Source of the DNA: Methylobacteriaceae bacterium
Lineage (GTDB): Bacteria; Pseudomonadota; Alphaproteobacteria; Rhizobiales; Beijerinckiaceae
NCBI GenBank assembly: GCA_020638195.1
Contig: JACKJC010000004.1
Coordinates: 1-64,000, forward strand
DNA: 64,000 nucleotides
Reading direction: 5' to 3'
Both the position numbers and the translations under genes were made by a program. This document shows, one piece after another, positions 33,892 to 42,900 of the stretch; the stretch's first letter is position 1; each line of letters starts with the position of its first letter. The notes below the pieces were generated by a model. That model was given only the letters and a program-made list of their open reading frames with translations. It had not been told where the DNA came from and did no database searches.

Positions 33892-35482
33892 CCTCGTGCA
33901 GCCAACCCTTGATCACTTGAGCCGCCTGTTCGCCATCAGCCTCGATGAGCGATTCCAGCCGCCTTTGAACGCGTCTGCGTTGGCTTTCCCCGACTTCGCT
34001 ATGGCCGTTCGACAATTCTCCGTTGTCAGGGGTCGAGGCAGGAAGCTCTCGGATGTTTTCGTCGGCAATGAGAAGTTCGGCGTCAGCGCCTGGTTCGGCG
34101 CTTTGACGCAGGAATCGGACGGCAACACCGCCTGCCACCAGCGCGACAATCACGACCGCCACCGCGCTGAATATCGAACCGAGTTGACGCGCGACGATTA
34201 GAAGCATTCCTGACTCCCCGATCGGAGCCATATCGGCATCGACGTTCGAGAATTCAATCGCTGCAAGTTTGAGATTGTCGCCACGCTCTTTGGTTATCCC
34301 GGCGGCTGTCGCCGCCAGTTCGGACAGCTCGCTCAGGCGTTGCTCCAGACTGACGCCGGACTTTTCCCCGAGATTGGCGAGAATAGCGCTCTTGTTAACC
34401 AACACTGCGACGCTTAGACGTTCGATGGCATATCCGGCGCCGGACGTTTGCACTGACTTCGATGAAATCTCGTAGTTGGTCAACTCTTCCTTCTTGTGGT
34501 TCTCCTCGTTCGAAACCTTTCCATCCCCCTTGCCTTTGTCGTTGGGAATATTGCGCTCCACCGACGTCGACGCCTGACCGTTCGAATTCTGGGCTGCCTG
34601 ATTTTCCTTGATGACTCGCGTCGACCTCTCGACCCGCGAGTCTGGATTGTAGATCGTCTCGCTGACCTGCTTCTTGTCCGTATTGATGCGCAACGCGACG
34701 CTGACGTTGAGATTTCTGGCTCCCACGATCGGCGCCAATGTCTGTCTGATATTGTCCTGAAGCTCGCTGGAGAGCGCTTTTTCGACGCTCAGCGCATTCA
34801 ATGGGCCGGCCATCTCAACGTCGCCGCCAGACGCAAGGACAGCGCCGTCGGCGCTCAGCACGGTTACCGCATCGACTGCAAGGCCTGGAGTCGCCGCGGC
34901 GACCAGCCGTCGAATTGCTTGCGCCAAGCTCCGTTCCGCCGAAGCTGACAGACGCACGACAACGGACGCGGAAGCCGCCTTTCGTCCGTGTCGGAAGCCG
35001 CCTTCCTCTTCAGGGGCGATATGAACGCGCGCCGCCCTGACGCCACGCATCGTCTGAATGCTTCGCGCGAGTTCTCCTTCGAGCGCGCGAATTCGCGTCA
35101 CCTCCTGCATGAAGGACGTCAGGCCGAGTGAGCCCAGCTTGTCGAAAAGCTCGTTTCCGGCATTCGCGCTTCGCGGCAACCCGCGCTCGGCCAGCACCAT
35201 TCGAGCCCGTGACGCCTGGCCGTTCTCGACCAGAAGCGTTCCGCCGTCCGCGCTTACGTCGAATGCCACGTTCGTTTCACGCAGGATGCCGGTGATACGG
35301 GCAACGTCCTGAGCATCGAGGCCACTATAGAGAACCTCGAATGCCGGACGGGTCGCAACATAGCTCGCGGCGCCAACCGATATGAGAACTGACAATCCGA
35401 CAAGGCCGAGCTGCCACAAACGGCGCGCGCCGAGCGCGCCAAATGAGACGACGATCTTCCTGAGTTCCTCGACAACCGCCAT
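33872..35482 (-). CDS. fliF: Flagellar MS-ring protein FliF
   Basis: 536 residues. Membrane span near 22-44, then the YscJ-like domain (ARITGILRETNVAFDV, MVLAERGLP, VHIAPEE) and FliF C-terminal domain with SETIYNPDSRVERSTRVIKE. Second span around residue 430. Founds the basal body and houses the export gate. GGGAG precedes the ATG at 35482. Located between flagellin and motB, unlike the Sinorhizobium order where it stands apart. Confidence 0.95.
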   Translation of the reverse strand: MAVVEELRKIVVSFGALGARRLWQLGLVGLSVLISVGAASYVATRPAFEVLYSGLDAQDVARITGILRETNVAFDVSADGGTLLVENGQASRARMVLAERGLPRSANAGNELFDKLGSLGLTSFMQEVTRIRALEGELARSIQTMRGVRAARVHIAPEEEGGFRHGRKAASASVVVRLSASAERSLAQAIRRLVAAATPGLAVDAVTVLSADGAVLASGGDVEMAGPLNALSVEKALSSELQDNIRQTLAPIVGARNLNVSVALRINTDKKQVSETIYNPDSRVERSTRVIKENQAAQNSNGQASTSVERNIPNDKGKGDGKVSNEENHKKEELTNYEISSKSVQTSGAGYAIERLSVAVLVNKSAILANLGEKSGVSLEQRLSELSELAATAAGITKERGDNLKLAAIEFSNVDADMAPIGESGMLLIVARQLGSIFSAVAVVIVALVAGGVAVRFLRQSAEPGADAELLIADENIRELPASTPDNGELSNGHSEVGESQRRRVQRRLESLIEADGEQAAQVIKGWLHEDARVEA

Positions 35483-35549
35483 TGCAACTCCCGCGCACGG
35501 CGACGACGATCGATCGTCTACCTTGCGCGGGCGTTGCGCGGGCGGCCGA

Positions 35550-36449
35550 TCAGCCGAAGAGTTTCAGGATCATTTGCGAGTTCTGGTTCGCAATCGCAAG
35601 AGACTGGACGCCGAGTTGCTGCTGGGTCTGCAGCGCCTGAAGTCGCGTCGACGCCTCATTCATATCGGCGTCGACCAGTGCGCTGACGCCGTTCGTCAAG
35701 GCGTCCGACATCGCGGACACGAAAGTTTGCTGCAGCGCTACCCGCGTCTGAGTTGCGCCAATCTTCGCGGCATAGTCCTGGAGCGAAGCAAGCGTGTTGT
35801 CGGCGTCGGCGATATAGGTATCGAGCGACGAACTCGTCGTCGAGGCCGAAACCGACAAAGCTGTGAAGTCGGTCCCGGTGCCGGTCGCGGTGCCGGTGCC
35901 ACCCTCGAGAATGCCGGACGAGGCCGTGGCGCCCGTACCCGTGCCGGTCAACGCCGCCGTCGTCAACGTGATCTTTCCGACGGAGGTCGCGCCCGTCGCA
36001 TCTCGATCGAAGGACGAGACCAGGTCCAGCGCCGATTTCGAACCGTCGAACAAATTGACTCCTGAATACGTCGACGAGTTGACGATCGACGTCAGCTGCT
36101 TGGTCGCCTGCGTAATGTCCGTGCCAATCTTGTCGAGATCGGCGCCTGGCTGCTTCGCCGTCACGAGGTCGTTCTTGATCTGATTCATGACCGAGATCAC
36201 ATTATTGATCGCGGAATTCGTAAAACTCAGCATTGACGCACTCTGCGCAAGCGACGTCTTCACTGCGCCGAGCGCGCCATTATCCGACTTCATCGTCGAC
36301 GCGATCGACCAGTAAGACGCGTTGTCCGCAGAACTGCCGACCTTCAGACCCGTTGAAATCTGGTTCTGCGTGGTCTGCAGGCTCTTCTGCGTCGCCGATA
36401 AATTCTGGAGCGCAGTCAGGGCGGAGGAATTCGTGAGAATGCTGGACAT
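35550..36449 (-). CDS. fliC: Flagellin
   Basis: 299 residues, short with little variable D2/D3 domain. N-terminal D0/D1: ALTALQNLSATQKSLQTTQNQISTG; C-terminal D1/D0 ending QLGVQSLAIANQNSQMILKLF. The centre (about 166-194) is a Gly-Thr-rich low-complexity stretch. AAAGGGACG lies upstream of the ATG. Only one flagellin gene is visible here. FlbT and FlaF in the same locus probably act on its mRNA. Confidence 0.94.
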   Translation of the reverse strand: MSSILTNSSALTALQNLSATQKSLQTTQNQISTGLKVGSSADNASYWSIASTMKSDNGALGAVKTSLAQSASMLSFTNSAINNVISVMNQIKNDLVTAKQPGADLDKIGTDITQATKQLTSIVNSSTYSGVNLFDGSKSALDLVSSFDRDATGATSVGKITLTTAALTGTGTGATASSGILEGGTGTATGTGTDFTALSVSASTTSSSLDTYIADADNTLASLQDYAAKIGATQTRVALQQTFVSAMSDALTNGVSALVDADMNEASTRLQALQTQQQLGVQSLAIANQNSQMILKLFG

Positions 36450-36607
36450 AGATTCGTCCCTTTGGAAAGCAGTTTACGGAGGGACATGCCGTCACGTACG
36501 GCCGAACAGTAGGGCTTCATGCACTTGGCGCATCGAATTCTTCGCGCCAACCTGTCCTGATCACAAGATAAGGGTCAGAGGTTGCGATTTCGCTAACACA
36601 CAACCAT
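36450..36607 (-). promoter_or_regulatory. Flagellin leader and promoter region
   Basis: 158 bp between fliP and flagellin. It holds a perfect 7-bp stem TTGGCGC...GCGCCAA (36525-36550, 12-nt loop) and, closer to the start, a CCGT-ACGG hairpin near 36490. In related bacteria the flagellin leader is structured and bound by FlbT. I cannot assign a convincing sigma-factor signature. Confidence 0.4.
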
Positions 36608-37360
36608 TTATCCATACGACCGCACGAGCCCACGCACCAGCAAGCTCCATCCGTCTATCAAAACGAAGAACAAGACTTTGATGGGCAGACCGATGACTGA
36701 TGGCGGCAACATCATCATGCCCATCGACATTACGATCGTTGCAACGATGAGATCGATGACCAGGAATGGCAAAGCGACCAGAAATCCAATCTCGAATCCT
36801 CGCCGCAGCTCCGAAATCATGAAGGCAGGAACCAAGACCGTCAGAGCCACGGTCCGCTCGTTCCGCTCAGGCGTCTGATGCGTCTTCGCTACCTGTAGCT
36901 CCTTCATCAGACGCAGATCCGACTCGCGTACATTCGAGAGCATGAAATCTCGAAACGGTCCGACCATGCGTTCGACCGCCTCCCTCTCATCGATCTTCCG
37001 ATCGACAAGCGGTTGCACGCCATCTCTCCACGCTTTGTCGAAAGTCGGCGACATAACGAAAATGGTCAGGAACAAGGAAAGACTGATCAAGACGATATTT
37101 CCCGGCGTACTCTGCAGGCCGAGCCCGGATCGCAGAAACGAGAGCGCAATAACAAATCGTGTGAAGCTCGTCGCCATTACCAGCAAGCTCGGCGCTATCG
37201 ACAAGACGGAGAGAACAGCGACGAGTTGAACGATCCTGCCTGACATTTCCCCGTTCGCCTGTCCGGATAACAGGTCCGAAACCTGCGCCGATGCCGCGCC
37301 CACATTCGCCAATGAGACGGTTGTCCATATCAGGACGGTCGAACCCGCCGTTCGCTTCAT
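36608..37360 (-). CDS. fliP: Flagellar export-gate protein FliP
   Basis: 250 residues with a signal-peptide-like N-terminus (to GAASA) and four hydrophobic spans; family motifs SFTRFVIALSFLRSGLGLQ, PTFDKAWRDG and MGMMMLPPSVIGLPIKVLFF. Core subunit of the export gate. ATG overlaps the fliL stop (ATGA). Confidence 0.95.
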   Translation of the reverse strand: MKRTAGSTVLIWTTVSLANVGAASAQVSDLLSGQANGEMSGRIVQLVAVLSVLSIAPSLLVMATSFTRFVIALSFLRSGLGLQSTPGNIVLISLSLFLTIFVMSPTFDKAWRDGVQPLVDRKIDEREAVERMVGPFRDFMLSNVRESDLRLMKELQVAKTHQTPERNERTVALTVLVPAFMISELRRGFEIGFLVALPFLVIDLIVATIVMSMGMMMLPPSVIGLPIKVLFFVLIDGWSLLVRGLVRSYG

Positions 37361-37819
37361 TGTACGACCAAGGTTTGAATCAGCACCGCCTCCACCGCTG
37401 GACCAATTCGAAAACGTGCGCGTTCGAGCAAATCCGCACGCAGTCGCCGCAATCCATTAGCCCCGGTGATCTGCCGCGCATCCGTGCCGCGAAGGAAATC
37501 CGTCGTATCGGATATGAATTCAGCTACATATTGATCCAGCTTCGGATCGGATTTCCCGGATATGAGCAGCGCAAGCTCGACGCGGATCCAGGCCCCTTCC
37601 GGCGATGAGAGATTCGTAACGATCGGACGAACGTCACGAAGCTTCTTGTCCGAAACCAAATTTTCACGCGCGGGACTCTCGGCGAGATGCGCAGGCTCCG
37701 AAGCAATGCGAGACACTTGCGCCTTCCATCCCATCCAACCGCTCGCCGCCCCCAATGCGAGAGCCACGATGGAAGAGGCGATGAGAACTAAAACAGCCGG
37801 AATTGCCTGCGCCTTTCAT
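37357..37819 (-). CDS. fliL: FliL-like basal-body protein, probable frameshift at its start
   Basis: The FliL frame (residues AIPAVLVLIASSIVALALG spanning the membrane, then periplasmic part ending VEAVLIQTLVVQ) has no ATG, GTG or TTG upstream of its membrane span. An ATG at 37819, coupled to the flgH stop as TGATG, is one base out of frame: it reads ATGAAAGGCGCAGG, whereas ATGAAGGCGCAGG would give MKAQAIPAVLVLIA. So one extra A in the AAA run (plus-strand TTT at 37814-37816) seems to disrupt the start. The only in-frame canonical start (GTG 37767) would delete half of the membrane helix and lacks a ribosome-binding site. Confidence 0.72.
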
Positions 37820-38520
37820 CAATAGGGTCGAACGATGTCGACGATCTGATGCAGCACCGACGGCTGCTGAACCTCGCTGAGACGACCTCTCCCCCCGTAA
37901 GAAATGCGCGCTTCCGCTACCTTGTCGTACGTGATCGTATTGTCGCGGCTGACGTCGCGCGGTCGAACGATCCCCGAGACCTTCAGCTCGCGAAGCTCGT
38001 AGTTGACGCGTATTTCCTGCGAGCCGCTGATCAGAAGGTTTCCATTGGGCAAGAGTTCCGTCACGATAGCCGCAACCGAAACCTGAATTTTTTCCGAACG
38101 ACCAATGTTTCCCTGTCCTTTCGAAGTCGATGTCGTTCCAGCGCTGACGGACCCGTTTGCTTTACCCGTCAGGATCGGGAACGAAATCGCGCCATCAAGG
38201 CCGCTCTTGAACTGCGACTCGCTGGAACGATCCGACGAATTTCCGAGAATCGCGCTGTCGTTAATGGCAATCACTACGGTGATCAGATCGCCGATCTTCG
38301 CAGCTCTCGCGTCGCGAAAGAGATCTCCCCCGCGATCATCCCAAAGGGTCCGTTGAGGTCCCGAATAAGTCGCCCGCGTATCCGCGATTTGCTGCAGATC
38401 CGCGTTCGCGGTCATACCACTTCCAACAGCGGTCAGTCTGGGCGCCCGCCCGATATCTCGCGGGTCGACAGCGCAGCCCGAAGCGACGACAAGAGCGCAT
38501 ACGTGGGCAATTCTGATCAC
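37819..38520 (-). CDS. flgH: Flagellar L-ring protein FlgH
   Basis: 233 residues, a lipoprotein with lipobox-like VVASGC near residue 16. Family segments: SLWDDR-like RTLWDDRGGDLFRDARAAKIGDLITV, and NGNLLISGSQEIRVNYELR. Forms the outer-membrane ring. ATG overlaps the motE stop (ATGA). Confidence 0.93.
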   Translation of the reverse strand: MIRIAHVCALVVASGCAVDPRDIGRAPRLTAVGSGMTANADLQQIADTRATYSGPQRTLWDDRGGDLFRDARAAKIGDLITVVIAINDSAILGNSSDRSSESQFKSGLDGAISFPILTGKANGSVSAGTTSTSKGQGNIGRSEKIQVSVAAIVTELLPNGNLLISGSQEIRVNYELRELKVSGIVRPRDVSRDNTITYDKVAEARISYGGRGRLSEVQQPSVLHQIVDIVRPY

Positions 38521-39347
38521 GTGCCACTCTTCGTCTGTCTGGCGGCGGAAGACCCACGACGAAGTGCGAGATCCGCCAGATGGGCGGCTCGATCAGCGCC
38601 CATTTCGTTCAGAATCGCGCTGGCCGCGCGCGCATTCAACTTCATTATGATACTGGTCGCCGTCTCCTCGCTCATAGCGGCGAGCTGTTGAGCCGCCGCC
38701 TCCGGTTTCATCTTCGCGTAAGTCTCCACCAACACATCCCTCGTAGAGGACCACAGCCCTTCGCGTCTCTCGACCCAGGTCCGCGCTTCTTGAGCCAAGG
38801 CGACGAGAGCGGCGGATTTTCGCGCTACTTCTTCGCCGAGTTCCGCCAATTTCTTCTGCCGCCGAGCCACACGAGCTTCCGCCGCGTCAGCTGCATTGTT
38901 CGAGCAATACGTTTTCGCTATCGCCGCAAGCTCGCTCGCGGTCGTCCGCGCAACAATCGGCGCAGCGCTTACCGGCGCGCCAATGGGCGCCGCCCCCTCG
39001 CTGCGACTCGTTGCGACAGTCTCCTGGTCGGAAACACGCTCTGTCACCACCGCCGAGGCGCCAGATCCGACGACCGGCTTGATCTTCTTCGCAGCCGAGC
39101 CTCGGACGTCGTATCGCGTCGCGCGTCCCCGTTTTCTCTTGGCGGGCTTCCTGTGTCGTACTACCTGCTTTACCATCGATGCCGCCTCGAATGCGCCCTT
39201 CGACTTATGCGTCGAATGCCTCGCGTCATTCACGCCGGCTTGCGCGACGGTTTGCTGGCACGGAACGACCATCAAGAAGGCGACGACTGCGAGAGGCGCG
39301 ATTCGCCGCCAGGTTGACAATCGCACTTGAGCATCGACTGTCGGCAA
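38517..39347 (-). CDS. motE: MotE-family motor chaperone
   Basis: 276 residues with N-terminal signal (RIAPLAVVAFLMVVPCQQTVAQA), a basic linker and a C-terminal helical MotE/MgtE-N-like domain: YAKMKPEAAAQQLAAMSEETATSIIMKLNARAASAILNEM. In Sinorhizobium MotE is a periplasmic chaperone for MotC. Located between flgI and flgH as usual. Confidence 0.87.
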   Translation of the reverse strand: MPTVDAQVRLSTWRRIAPLAVVAFLMVVPCQQTVAQAGVNDARHSTHKSKGAFEAASMVKQVVRHRKPAKRKRGRATRYDVRGSAAKKIKPVVGSGASAVVTERVSDQETVATSRSEGAAPIGAPVSAAPIVARTTASELAAIAKTYCSNNAADAAEARVARRQKKLAELGEEVARKSAALVALAQEARTWVERREGLWSSTRDVLVETYAKMKPEAAAQQLAAMSEETATSIIMKLNARAASAILNEMGADRAAHLADLALRRGSSAARQTKSGT

Positions 39348-39401
39348 GTGTTCTTCCTTTCGCGCAGCAACATCCGTCGTTCGACTTGCGCGAAACTGAC
39401 G

Positions 39402-40499
39402 TCACTGAACGACGATATCCGCCTGCAAGGCGCCGGCTGTCTTGATCGCTTGCAGTATCGAGATAATGCCCGCCGGTTTCAGACCGATCTGGTTGAGCCC
39501 GCGAATGAGAGATTTGAGACTTGCGCCCGAAACAATCGCAAACTGTCCCCCATCCTGCGCAACCGAAACGGAGGTATCGCTGGTAACGATTGTCCGCCCC
39601 TGAGTCCGCGCATTTGGCTGCGACACATTCGGGGTCTCGGTAATGCGAACCGACAGCGCCCCATGCGTGACGGCGACCGTGGAAATCTGAACGTCGGCTC
39701 CGACGACGACGGTTCCAGACCTCGAGTCGATCACGACCCGCGCCGGTATGTCCGGATCAACAAGTAATTCACCGATGTCTGCGAGAAGACGTGACGCTGT
39801 TATCCTCGGCGGCTTCACCAGCTCGATCGTTCGACTGTCCTTCTCTCTCGCGACTCGCAGCGAAAACCGCTTCATGGCGAACCTGTTGATGGCGTCAGCA
39901 ATCTTCACCGCGGTCTTGAAATCAGCATTGCGCAGTTCGAGGACGACACGATCTTCGCCTGTTGCGACATTCGAAGGCTGACGCTCTACAATTCCGCCGT
40001 TAGCTATTCGCCCCGTCGTCGGAACGCCCTGCGCCACGGACTCGGATCGACCTGCTTCGGCAAATCCGATGACAGAAATCGGCCCTTGCGCCGAAGCATG
40101 TACGATACCGTCAGGTCCCATGAGGGGTGTCATAACGAGTGTCCCGCCAACCAATGAAGTCGCATCGCCCATGGACGAGACCGTGACATCCAAACGTGTC
40201 CCAACACTCGAATACGACGGAATATCGCCAGACACGATTACCGCCGCCACATTGCGCGTCCTCATGGCGCCGGACTTGACGGCGATTCCCATGCGATCGA
40301 GCATCGATTGCAGGGACTGTTCGGTGAAAACCGAGTTTCTGAGGGAATCTCCCGTGCCTTGGAGCCCGACGACCAGTCCGTAGCCGACGATCCGATTTTC
40401 CCGCGGACCACGAACCGCGACAATGTCCTTGAGCCGAACCATCGCCGAAACATCGTTACCGAGAAGACAGAGGATCACCAGAAAAACGCGCCGCAGCAT
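39402..40499 (-). CDS. flgI: Flagellar P-ring protein FlgI
   Basis: 365 residues with a signal peptide ending near NDVSA. Signature segments: RLKDIVAVRGPRENRIVGYG LVVGL, SSMGDATSLVGGTLVMTPL, and QIGLKPAGIISILQAIKTAG at the C-terminus. Assembles around the rod in the periplasm. ATG shares its A with the flgA stop (TGATG). Confidence 0.95.
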   Translation of the reverse strand: MLRRVFLVILCLLGNDVSAMVRLKDIVAVRGPRENRIVGYGLVVGLQGTGDSLRNSVFTEQSLQSMLDRMGIAVKSGAMRTRNVAAVIVSGDIPSYSSVGTRLDVTVSSMGDATSLVGGTLVMTPLMGPDGIVHASAQGPISVIGFAEAGRSESVAQGVPTTGRIANGGIVERQPSNVATGEDRVVLELRNADFKTAVKIADAINRFAMKRFSLRVAREKDSRTIELVKPPRITASRLLADIGELLVDPDIPARVVIDSRSGTVVVGADVQISTVAVTHGALSVRITETPNVSQPNARTQGRTIVTSDTSVSVAQDGGQFAIVSGASLKSLIRGLNQIGLKPAGIISILQAIKTAGALQADIVVQ

Positions 40500-40945
40500 C
40501 AGTTGCCCACCAGCACTTTTCCCGCCTTGCTGACGACACCGGTCACGGCAAGGCCACTCTCGACATTCCGCACACGAATAGCGTCTCCCTCTCTCGCGGA
40601 TTGCAAGGCAAGGCCGGACGCGACGATCGAAATGCCCGGCTTTTCGTAGAGGAGTTGCACCAGGCTTCCATTCGCAATCGTGTATCTCTCGTCGAGAGAC
40701 GATGTGCTCACCGGCCTACCTGCGAACAATGTACGCCTTGCGACTTTCCCGACGGCCTCTTCCCGACCCCTGATAGCGTCGTCCGTCTCGGCAATTTCGA
40801 GGACCGCATCGCTCAACATGCTTTCACGCAACACTTCTCCCGGATAGATCGTCACGCGCGCCACGACGACCAGAGCCTCCCTGGCAACCGCGCCCGTCGA
40901 CCCGGCCATCATGAATAGAACGAGAGCGATTGCAGAACGCGCCAC
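40499..40945 (-). CDS. flgA: P-ring assembly chaperone FlgA
   Basis: 148 residues starting at GTG 40945 with a signal peptide (SAIALVLFMMAGSTGAVA). SAF-like core VVVARVTIYPGEVLRESML and C-terminal GDAIRVRNVESGLAVTGVV. Helps FlgI polymerise. Lies 4 bp after flgG. Confidence 0.9.
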   Translation of the reverse strand: MARSAIALVLFMMAGSTGAVAREALVVVARVTIYPGEVLRESMLSDAVLEIAETDDAIRGREEAVGKVARRTLFAGRPVSTSSLDERYTIANGSLVQLLYEKPGISIVASGLALQSAREGDAIRVRNVESGLAVTGVVSKAGKVLVGN

Positions 40946-40949
40946 GCGA

Positions 40950-41738
40950 TCACCTCATGTTCTTCGAGATTGTGCTGGCCATGTCGTCAACGGCCTGAAT
41001 GACTTTCGAATTCATTTCATAGGCGCGTTGCGCCGAAATGAGATCCGTTATCTCCTTCACAGGGTCGACGTTCGAACTCTCCAGGTAGCCCTGACTGATT
41101 GTACCGAACCCGACGTCTCCGGGAGCGCCATTCACCGCAGCGCCAGATGCGGCAGTCTCGCGAAAGAGATTGCTTCCGAGAGGCTCCAGACCCGCTTCGT
41201 TCGTAAATGTCGATATAGTCAACTGCCCGATTTGCTGCGGCGCAGTTTGTCCCGCGATCGTGGCGGTCACGAGACCGGATTGACTGACGTTGATGGCGGT
41301 CGCGTTCTGCGGCGCTTGAATTGACGGGATCAGAGCATAGCCATCCGCAGTAACAACCTGCCCCTGCGCGTTGGTGCTGAACGAACCGTCCCGTGTGTAT
41401 ACGGTTTGCCCGTCGCCGCCTTGCACCTGAAACCAGCCACGCCCGTTCAACGCAAAATCGAGCTTGTTTCCGGTGCTTGTCAAGGCGCCCTGAATATTCA
41501 GATTGCGAACGGCCGCCGTACGGACGCCGAGCCCGATCTGCACCCCTTCGGGCACGGTCGCGTCACGTCCTCGATTTGAAACGCCCTGCAAACGCTCCGC
41601 CTGATAGAGAAGATCGGTGAACTCCGCACGCGCACGCTTGAACGCTGTCGTATTTATGTTTGCAATATTGTTCGCTATGACTTCGACATTGAGCTGCTGC
41701 GCGCTCATTCCAGTCGCTGCGATTGTAAGCGCCCGCAT
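40950..41738 (-). CDS. flgG: Distal rod protein FlgG
   Basis: 262 residues, the family's normal length. N-terminal MRALTIAATGMSAQQLNVEVIANNIANINT, conserved DFALNGRGWFQVQ, and C-terminal SNVDPVKEITDLISAQRAYEMNSKVIQ. Distal rod component. Confidence 0.96.
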   Translation of the reverse strand: MRALTIAATGMSAQQLNVEVIANNIANINTTAFKRARAEFTDLLYQAERLQGVSNRGRDATVPEGVQIGLGVRTAAVRNLNIQGALTSTGNKLDFALNGRGWFQVQGGDGQTVYTRDGSFSTNAQGQVVTADGYALIPSIQAPQNATAINVSQSGLVTATIAGQTAPQQIGQLTISTFTNEAGLEPLGSNLFRETAASGAAVNGAPGDVGFGTISQGYLESSNVDPVKEITDLISAQRAYEMNSKVIQAVDDMASTISKNMR

Positions 41739-41747
41739 CTTCTTTCC

Positions 41748-42065
41748 TCAGATTGGCATGCGGCTTATCTCTTGCAGAGCAGCTACGAGCTTGTCGCGAA
41801 CCGCAAGCGCCGTCTGGAGAGACTGTTCAGCCTGAATGAGAGTTTCGGCGACTTCCCGCGCCGACGCCTTTCCATGAAGCGCCGAAGCGCTCACCTTTTC
41901 CGCAGCCTGAACCGATTGCGAGGCCGAGGTCGCCAGATCTGCGAGCATATCGCGAAAATTCGACGTCCCACCCGACGGCGCCTGGCCCGATTCGGCAGCC
42001 TCGAACAGGCTCGACACCGCTCGCGTGACACTCTGCGCACCAAATCCAACAAGTAGCGGCGCCAT
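41748..42065 (-). CDS. fliE: Hook-basal body protein FliE
   Basis: 105 residues from ATG 42065 (MAPLLVGFG), chosen because AGGCAGGA lies just upstream; a TTG at 42077 would add four residues. C-terminal EVAETLIQAEQSLQTALAVRDKLVAALQEI is the FliE hallmark. Joins the MS ring to the rod. Confidence 0.93.
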   Translation of the reverse strand: MAPLLVGFGAQSVTRAVSSLFEAAESGQAPSGGTSNFRDMLADLATSASQSVQAAEKVSASALHGKASAREVAETLIQAEQSLQTALAVRDKLVAALQEISRMPI

Positions 42066-42073
42066 TTCCTGCC

Positions 42074-42490
42074 TCAAGCCTTCAATAGATCGAGCGTCAA
42101 AGAGAATAGATCTCGAGCCTGCCGAATGACTTGAAGATTGGCCTGATAGCCATGATTTGCCTCTCTCAAGTCCGCAAGTTCGAGCACCGGATCGACGTTG
42201 GGCATTTTCACCTCGCCTTTGCCATTGGCGGCAGGATTGCCCGGATCATGCGTCAATCGGAACGGCGACATGTCCACGCCGATCTGCCTTACTCCCACGT
42301 ATCTGACGCCTTCCGAACGCGACAACTCGTCCCCGAAAGTCACTGTCTTCCGACGATAGGGATCCGATGCCGCATCCGCGGCAGACGTATAGGCGTTGGC
42401 GATATTCTCGGACACAACTCGCATTCGCATCGATTGCGCATACAATCCGGAACTGGCGACCCTGAAGGAGGTCTGGATCGGGTCGATCAC
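42074..42490 (-). CDS. flgC: Proximal rod protein FlgC
   Basis: 138 residues from GTG 42490 with AAGGGG upstream. RVASSGLYAQSMRMRVVSENIANAYT and NVDPVLELADLREANHGYQANLQVI are characteristic. Next to flgB (4-bp gap) and fliE. Confidence 0.94.
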   Translation of the reverse strand: MIDPIQTSFRVASSGLYAQSMRMRVVSENIANAYTSAADAASDPYRRKTVTFGDELSRSEGVRYVGVRQIGVDMSPFRLTHDPGNPAANGKGEVKMPNVDPVLELADLREANHGYQANLQVIRQARDLFSLTLDLLKA

Positions 42491-42493
42491 GCT

Positions 42494-42874
42494 TTACCCC
42501 TTGATTGCTGAAGAAAGCAGGCGATTGAGGCTCTTCACGATGCTCGAGTTGAGCATATAGGCCTGCCTGACCTCGTTGGCGGTCACCAGTTGCCGATCCA
42601 GCGACACGGTATTGCCCGAATGCGATGTCTCGAACGCGCGCTGCACTCTGGTTCCTATCGCTTGCGTCCCATCCTGCGCGATACGCAAGTGGCGAGGGCT
42701 CGTCGCACGCAAATCGAGTCCGCCTGCCGCCACCAATTTCTCGAATGGCTCGACATCAATGGCGCGATATCCGGGCGACGACGCATGCGCAATATTCTCC
42801 GACAAGACCTTTTGTCGCGCCATCAGCCATTGCGCGTGCCTGTGAGTGAGCTGAAGTATCGCCGATTCGACCAA
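42494..42874 (-). CDS. flgB: Proximal rod protein FlgB
   Basis: 126 residues starting at TTG 42874; GGAG 7 nt before supports this unusual start. ARQKVLSENIAHASSPGYRA and the closing helix LNSSIVKSLNRLLSSAIKG fit FlgB. Follows flhB. Confidence 0.92.
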   Translation of the reverse strand: MVESAILQLTHRHAQWLMARQKVLSENIAHASSPGYRAIDVEPFEKLVAAGGLDLRATSPRHLRIAQDGTQAIGTRVQRAFETSHSGNTVSLDRQLVTANEVRQAYMLNSSIVKSLNRLLSSAIKG

Positions 42875-42900
42875 GGATAATCTCCTGAGACGATCACAGC

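Noticed and set aside
35505..35518. Perfect 14-bp palindrome GACGATCGATCGTC between flagellin and fliF
   Set aside because: No loop and made of GATC-like steps that are common in GC-rich DNA; could be an operator, but nothing supports it.
36525..36550. Hairpin after fliP as an intrinsic terminator
   Set aside because: No T-run follows on either strand; listed only as leader structure.
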